Position numbers and translations under genes: made by a program. Positions 59,230 to 64,000 of a DNA stretch of 64,000 bases are shown in pieces. The stretch comes from Takakia lepidozioides. Taxonomy: Eukaryota > Streptophyta > Takakiopsida > Takakiales > Takakiaceae. The number at the start of each line of letters is the position of its first letter. The stretch's first letter is position 1. The notes beneath the pieces were generated by a model, which was not told the DNA's origin, ran no database searches, and was given only the letters and a program-made list of their open reading frames with translations. The stretch is taken from NCBI GenBank assembly GCA_030704615.1, contig CM060734.1, positions 11,098,001 to 11,162,000 of the forward strand, read 5' to 3'.

Positions 59230-59658
59230 GGAAAAGACGACCATCAAAAGAACTCCATGACCACCTCGTGCATAGCTTGTTGTAGCTATGTATTGTCCCC
59301 ACTGACCTTCTTGCTGGAATCTTTATCAATGCTGGGGATAGGAGGGTGGTCAAAAAGGAGAGAAACGATCAAATGAGTTAAACATTCGTGTAGAAAACTG
59401 TACCATCTTGCTGGAGGCATGAGGGTTATCACTGTCGTTCTTTCCACCCAAAAGATTTGTGATACGCAAGAAACCTCCAGCGTGCTGCATTCCTCGTTGC
59501 AGATGCCCATTTCTTTTCCTCAAAAATACATCCTCCGTAACCCTAGAACCTGTCAACCAACTAATCGCTAAGTAAACCTCCTCAATTGTGCATAGATATA
59601 TGCTTGAAGTGAAAAGCCAACACTGAGAGAGAAAAAATTGGCTATCAAGTTGAGGCAT
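53683..59658 (-). CDS. OASTL: O-acetylserine (thiol)lyase (cysteine synthase), 13 exons
   Basis: This PLP enzyme makes cysteine from O-acetylserine and sulfide. Exons: 59658-59404, 59028-58919, 58603-58573, 58398-58297, 57418-57309, 57105-57048, 56748-56485, 56224-56087, 55791-55740, 55334-55255, 54955-54896, 54558-54478, 53775-53683; every junction keeps phase. Starting at the Met at 58341 ([15 protein letters not shown]) gives 326 aa, the usual cytosolic length. In that numbering the PLP lysine is K50 (SVKDR), the substrate loop is PTSGNTG (77-83), the phosphate loop GTGGT (185-189), and the PLP-ring Ser lies in SSGAA (273-277). [16 protein letters not shown] is the loop that contacts serine acetyltransferase. 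Upstream exons stay in frame and would extend it to 421 aa (from [16 protein letters not shown], presequence-like) or 477 aa (from 59658), suggesting a mitochondrial or plastid isoform. No catalytic residue is missing. The upstream exon joins are my inference; the catalytic core is certain. Confidence 0.92.
53800..54345 (-). pseudogene. LINE C-terminal fragment in the last OASTL intron
   Basis: The frame encodes [40 protein letters not shown] and [20 protein letters not shown]. The CPLC...H...H/C zinc-like motif is typical of the region after reverse transcriptase in plant LINEs. It lies between exons 12 and 13 of the cysteine synthase gene in the same orientation. Its 3' tail (GTCAGCCCCAGGTAGGTTC and GGCAAACAACGGCTTATG region) recurs at 58070-58260, so two truncated copies sit in introns of this gene. 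Confidence 0.6.
58070..58260 (-). repeat. Second truncated LINE 3' tail in an OASTL intron
   Basis: TTGTTTGCCGTAGCCTTGTG and CCCAGTTTGAGCGGGAACAA continuing to ACAGAACCTACCTCTGTCAG match 53846-53935. A shorter head (TTGTTTGACGTAGCCTTGTG at about 58099) makes a partial tandem copy with the word ACACTGTAGAGATTAG repeated three times. Confidence 0.6.
59180..59233. repeat. (GA)n microsatellite followed by poly-G
   Basis: About 19 GA units followed by 12 G lie in the first intron of the cysteine synthase gene. Confidence 0.95.
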
Positions 59659-60526
59659 GGTCTTTTATTTCAAACCTACTGGTACAGCTGTACAGACAAG
59701 TCGATGAATCGGTGATGAAACAAAAGGCCACCAACATTCAGACACTCAATTGAAGCATAGGGTGTATGCATGACAGCAATGTACCCAATTATCTCAATAT
59801 GTACTTCTACTTCTGTAGAACCACAATCTCCAACCATACATACTCTTCATCTCGTTCGGATAAAGAACTTCAACGTAAGACACCCTTCAGAAGATAAAAA
59901 GGGTTTCGACGCAGGACGTGACGAGCGTCGGATGTAATCCAACACTGCAGAAATAAAGAGAAGGAAAAGACAAGAAAAAAACATCTGAGGACACCTTGAA
60001 GCACATCATTTGAGGGAAAGGTTTGAGATCATACTGCGCGATGACGAGGGAAACGGTTGGCGCAGCTGCTGGAAAGCAGACATAGACTCCGCTGAAGCAG
60101 TCGCACACGCCATACCTTCAGCTCCACTACAGTGGGAATGTCAACGTATTCCTCGAAGCACGCTCGCTTCATTCCCGCGAGCGCAGCGGAAGCATCAATA
60201 TCATATATATGAAGCGAGAGACGTTTGTTTGGTTTTGTTTCGTATAGGGTAATGCCCTGAGTGGAGGGCATTCCCGGATTTAAGGGCATGACGTTGAGGG
60301 CGGTAGCCCCAGGGGAAGGCCCGCAAATCCCGTCACGAGGGGCAGTGTTGTTTTTCGACAGGTAGCCCGACCTTTTTTGTGACAGGATATATATTTTTTA
60401 CTTTCAAACAACTTTGAAAAAAATGCCTTTCACATGTCAGGTTGAGAAATTTTTGATTTTTCACACAACCATATCATATGAAATTAAAATTAAAAATGGT
60501 AGAAAAGTGTGAACTTCTTAGTACAA

Positions 60527-61310
60527 TTAGTCCAAAGAAAGAACCCTTCGGTTTCTCATGCTACGCCACACCTCGAACACCCCCCTCCAATCCATATTCT
60601 CCAACTTGATCTCACGCATCAAAGCGTCCAAAGTATCCAACTTCAAGCAAGACCGCAAATGGCTTTTGATAGCATTCTGTTTTGAGAAACCCCTCTCACA
60701 AATTGCAGTACTTGTAGGAATGACAAGTGTCTTTTGCCAAAGACGCATGAGGTGTGGTCAGTTAGTGTGCCATTCATTGGTGCTTCCACACAATTGTCAC
60801 ACCTCAAACAAGGATTTGTTTTCACACTCATGCCTCAAGGTTTCCACAAAATCAAGCAACTCAGCCCTGCTTGCATCACTTTCAGCCTCTGTCAATCCAA
60901 ATTTCAAGATCAACCTCTCCAACCATTGCTCGGACATAGAGATACGAGCATCTTCATCACTTGGATAATACTTTGGACTGAAGAGCTTTGATGTATTGAA
61001 GACAAGAAGGTCAAGAAATCTCTCATTCAAGCTATCCACAACCGCTTGCACATACTCAGCTCCCATTACCTTGCATTCTTGCAACGTGTCCTCTCGATCA
61101 AAAATCCATCCAGGGTGCATAAGATGCATTATATCGTCAAGGCCATTGTCTGCCCTCCATCTTAAGGCACCATCAACCTAAGCTCCAGTCAAGAATGGTC
61201 CCAAATGCTTTGTCACTCGTCCAAAGTTGGGACCATGACCACAGAGAAAATGCCTCCTCAATATAGAAATGGTTGCATCCAAAGTGCATCCAATATTGTA
61301 TTGGAGGTTG
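60527..61310 (-). pseudogene. hAT transposase C-terminal half
   Basis: IPTSTAICERGFSKQNAIKS, HLRSCLKLDTLDALMREIKL matches the hAT dimerisation domain, with the ERxFS core. The upstream part reads DGALRWRADNGLDDIMHLMH, WIFDREDTLQECKVMGAEYV and LNERFLDLLVFNTSKLFSPK, as in the catalytic region of zinc-finger hAT transposases. In-frame stops near 60800, 60760 and 61180 break it. Upstream coding sequence is replaced by 254-bp tandem repeats. Confidence 0.75.
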
Positions 61311-62440
61311 GACCAACGTACCAGTGAGCTTACATTAATTATACAAGAGTGTTAACTATTTAATTCAAAGATTTGGGATGTAAAGCAATGATAACAAACT
61401 TAAGAAGATCCTTGCCCTGGAGAAACTACATTAAACTTGTGAATGCAAGAAGAATCAAAGGTAGGATTGGTGAGGAGGTACGTACCTGGACTGTATATTG
61501 TACCAGCATATGGAAAACCCTCTCACTTGGTCATGATTACTTCCTTGGAGGCTGGACCAACGTACCAGGGAGCTTAGATTAACTATACAAGAGTGTTAAC
61601 TATTTAATTCAAAGACTTGGGATGTAAAGTAATGATTACAAACTTAAGAAGATCCTTGCCCTGGAGAAACTACATTAAACTTGTGAATGCAAGAAGAATC
61701 AAAGGTAGAATTGGTGAGGAGGTACATACCTCGAGTGTATATTGTACCAAGGTGGAGAGTGTATGGAAAACCCCTCTCACTTGGTCATGATTACTTCCTT
61801 GGAGGCTGGACCAACGTACCAGGGAGCTTAGATTATTTATACATGAGTGTTAACTATTTAATTCAAAGACTTGGGATGTAAAGCAATGATTACAAACTTA
61901 AGAAGATCCTGGCCCTAGAGAAACTACATTAAACTTGTGAATGCAAGAAGAATCAAAGGTAGGATTGTGAGGAGCTACGTGCCTCGAGTGTATATTGTAC
62001 CAGGGTGGAGAGTGTATGGAAAACCCCTCTCACTTGGTCATGATTACTTCCTTGGAGGCTGGACCAACGTACCAGGGAGCTTAGATTATTTATACATGAG
62101 TGTTAACTATTTAATTCAGAGACTTGGGATGTAAAGCAATGATTACAAACTTAAGAAGATCCTGGCCCTGGAGAAACTATATTAAACTTGTGAATGCAAG
62201 AAGAATCAAAGGTAGGATTGGTGAGGAGCTACGCGCCTCGAGACTATATTGTACCAGGGTGGAGAGTATATGGAAAACCCCCTCTCACTTGGTCATGTAT
62301 ATTGTATTGGAGGCTGGACCAATGTACCAGGGAGCTTAGATTAATTATACATGAGTGTTCACTATTTAATTCATAGATCACTTGGGAGGCAATGATTACA
62401 AATTTAAGAGGATCCTGCCCTGGAGAAACTAATTCATTGA
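61297..62440. repeat. 254-bp tandem repeat, about 4.5 copies, inside the hAT
   Basis: The word GGACCAACGTACCAG starts at 61310, 61554, 61808, 62061 and 62316, giving periods of 244, 254, 253 and 255 bp. Each unit also has TTCAAAGACTTGGGATGTAA, AAGAAGATCCTTGCCCTGGA and ACCCCTCTCACTTGGTCATG. Units are well over 90% alike by eye, so the expansion is young. The reading frames seen in each unit are repeat copies, not genes. Confidence 0.92.
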
Positions 62441-62479
62441 AGACTCCCATTCAATATTTGCTCATGTACTAGGTGCTAC

Positions 62480-62765
62480 CAAGTGTACCAGTGAACCACA
62501 GTACCTATGTACCATCGTACCTTGAGAGGTGGCTTGGAGGCTTGCTTGGAGGCTGGCTGGAGTACACACAAGAGCTCAAGACCACCGTACCTACAACGTA
62601 CCAGCGTACCTCAATACCAACGTACCTTGAGAGCTTGCTTTGGAGGCTTGCTTGGAGTCTGGCTAGAGTACGCACAAGAGCTCACCACCATACCTACAAT
62701 GTGCCAGCGTACCTCAATACCAGCGTACCTTGAGAGCTTGCTTGGAGGCCTGGAGTAGGCACAAG
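62480..62765. repeat. ~115-bp tandem repeat, about 2.5 copies, inside the hAT
   Basis: Units read GTACCTTGAGAGCTTGCTTG, GGAGTACACACAAGAGCTCA, CGTACCTACAACGTACCAGC. The TACC-rich words echo those of the 254-bp unit. Confidence 0.8.
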
Positions 62766-62785
62766 AGCGAGGGCAACTCATAGGT

Positions 62786-62916
62786 TTAGGGCTTGAAACA
62801 CAAGGAAGGGCCTTGGTGAGGCTACCCTAAGTCCAATAACTATTCATAATTTGTACACAAGGAAGGACCTTGGTGAGGCTACCCTAAGTCCAATAACTAT
62901 TCATAATTTGTACCTT
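62786..62916. repeat. Two direct copies of a 58-bp unit, inside the hAT
   Basis: ACACAAGGAAGGGCCTTGGT through TCATAATTTGTAC is repeated once, almost exactly. Confidence 0.85.
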
Positions 62917-63120
62917 TCAGGCTTTGTGAGCCTCTCCGAGGTGGTCTTAGTAATAAAATTACCCCTAATTATCAAAAATTTCTGCCTTTCTTTTGACAGG
63001 CTATTTTTTTCTCGTTGCCTTTATTTTGACATGCACATTTATTTATTTTTTGCCTTTTCTTGCCTGTCAAACGCCTTGTGACAGGTGCAAAAATCAGCCT
63101 TGACGAGGGGCATTACCCTG

Positions 63121-63296
63121 CGTAAAGAACTGCCACAAAAATTTAAAAAAAAAATTAATGTCTGGTGCATTCTGCATTTTGGAATGCACTCGAGGGAGCT
63201 GATGGGGTGCATTCCGAAATGCAGAATGCACCGCGATGAATTTTGCTTTTTAACGGCACGATACATACAAAGAAAATTTTGTGGCAGTGCTTTACG
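63121..63296. mobile_element. Foldback element with near-perfect internal hairpin
   Basis: The outer arms CGTAAAGAACTGCCACAAAA and TTTTGTGGCAGTGCTTTACG are inverted. Inside, 63164-63189 and 63207-63232 form 26-bp arms (GGTGCATTCTGCATTTTGGA / TCCGAAATGCAGAATGCACC) with one wobble position and a 17-nt loop. Transcribed, this would fold to a long hairpin of the size plant DICER-like enzymes process. No gene lies in it. Confidence 0.7.
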
Positions 63297-63539
63297 TCGT
63301 TCGGATCTCCCAAACCGCGGGGCCCAACCCTAGTGCTTGGTGCGTGGAAAACCCTCGATGAGGAGGGGTGCACCGGCTTGGTCTCATAATTTTTGGACCT
63401 GCGGTGTGGGAGATATGGAATTTTGAGTACTTTTGGTCGCTGGAAATTCGGGAAAAATAGCAAAGTGACAAAATGGATATATCAATATATCAAGCCTCGA
63501 CATGGGAGATAAATAGCAAAATGGGCTTTGTTGGAACAA

Positions 63540-63985
63540 TAAAGTTATCCGTTAAGTGACCAGCCCTTCCGCCCCCTAATACATCCCCACTATACCTCTC
63601 CTCGGCACTTTACGCGTATCCAGGAAGTCATGCAGACAGAGTATCAAAACCAAAACTAGGGACGGCAGCGGGGCCACGCACAGGTCCCACACATGTTCTC
63701 CTTAAAGTCAGCGTGTATTCTCCTTAAATCAGCGTGGGCCCCGCCCCCAGCCTCATGCCCGCTTGGTTCCACGCCACGCCACGTACCCCGAGATGACAGC
63801 CAAAAACCAAACGCAGGATGAAACTCGTTTTGCTCTCATTTTGGTGCTATTTTGAGTTTGGTCCTGTCTTTTTTTTGCTTGTATTTTAATCCCCTACTCT
63901 TTTGACATTTATTGCACTTCAACCTCTCTTTTGGCCAAACTGGCCTAACTCACCCTCCATCCCCTGTACTTAACGGATAACTTTA
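63540..63985. mobile_element. TIR element (~446 bp), non-coding
   Basis: TAAAGTTATCCGTTAAGT at 63540-63557 and ACTTAACGGATAACTTTA at 63968-63985 are exact 18-bp inverted repeats. The interior has no coding frame and contains a pair of GTCAGCGTG / ATCAGCGTG words. It has the size and structure of a MITE; the superfamily is not determined. Confidence 0.6.
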
Positions 63986-64000
63986 ATGACATGGAGATCT

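Larger units (their letters stand above)
60343..63102 (-). mobile_element. hAT element with 8-bp target duplication
   Basis: ACGAGGGG occurs directly outside both ends (60335-60342 and 63103-63110). The ends are imperfect inverted repeats of hAT form: CAGTGTTGTTTTTCG on the left, CAAGGCTGATTTTTG on the right. Inside, the left 1 kb carries the C-terminal half of a transposase on the minus strand, and the rest is tandem repeats. With the N-terminal half of the transposase missing it cannot move by itself. Confidence 0.8.
60246..63119. mobile_element. Small MITE split by a hAT insertion
   Basis: AGGGTAATGCCC at 60246-60257 and GGGCATTACCCT at 63108-63119 are exact inverted repeats. Without the hAT and one copy of its 8-bp duplication, the enclosed element would be about 106 bp. 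CGTA occurs just outside both ends (60241-60244 and 63121-63124) and may be its target duplication. Confidence 0.5.

Noticed and set aside
61373-62376. Four similar small reading frames suggesting a tandem gene family
   Set aside because: They are the same segment of the 254-bp tandem repeat translated in each unit; frames drift with indels.

Overview
The window is a transposon-crowded stretch of a plant nuclear genome. The evidence is intron-bearing genes with GT/AG boundaries, a plant-type O-acetylserine (thiol)lyase, plant-type CACTA, Ty3/gypsy, LINE and hAT elements, AATAAA signals and a 500-N scaffold gap. The mix of element types (TIR elements carrying methyltransferase/ParB-like genes, RING and kinase genes between palindrome arrays) would suit a non-seed land plant or streptophyte alga. 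The species cannot be fixed from this sequence, and that placement is inference.

Layout, left to right. 0.4-2.4 kb: broken CACTA/Tnp2 transposase, minus strand. 2.47-4.7 kb: left end of a TIR element (called family G here, ends starting GGGGGCTGCTATTTC) carrying two back-to-back paralogous genes of unknown function. 4.85-5.29 kb: palindrome array. 5.3-7.6 kb: no gene recognised. 7.6-9.4 kb: an unidentified minus-strand multi-exon gene, with plus-strand exons of a ParB-like domain lying between its exons. 10.5-11.6 kb: a large array of GGCGCC-centred palindromes. 13.6-14.26 kb: gypsy integrase remnant, cut by another family-G-like end. 15.25-31.73 kb: a second family G element with both ends present. 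It carries the unknown gene at its left end and the C-terminal half of an amino-methyltransferase gene at its right end, and is interrupted by a 13.4 kb Ty3/gypsy retrotransposon (about 16.96-30.36 kb).

31.84-42.04 kb: two convergent, decayed genes (RING-finger protein on plus, protein-kinase domain on minus), each with a roughly 52-bp-period palindrome array at its 5' side and long AT-rich repeats between them. 42.3-45.5 kb: a LINE remnant with a 2A-like motif. 45.5-48.4 kb: a decayed minus-strand gene that may be another ParB/methyltransferase type.

48.9-59.7 kb is the host-gene island. It holds an intact 3-exon gene of unknown function (509 aa) and an intact 13-exon cysteine synthase gene, both minus strand, with exon phases that join without a break. 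A LINE fragment sits in the last cysteine synthase intron. 60.2-64.0 kb: nested small elements, namely a hAT with an 8-bp target duplication and internal 254-bp tandem repeats inside a MITE, then a near-perfect foldback hairpin, then another TIR element at the window end.

How they fit: only the two host genes look functional as read. Everything else is mobile DNA in nested layers. The most unusual content is the family G element with ParB-like and methyltransferase genes, and the palindrome-flanked RING/kinase locus. Caution: the left gypsy LTR, next to the gap, differs from the right LTR largely by single-base losses in short homopolymers, so some frameshifts called here may be assembly errors.
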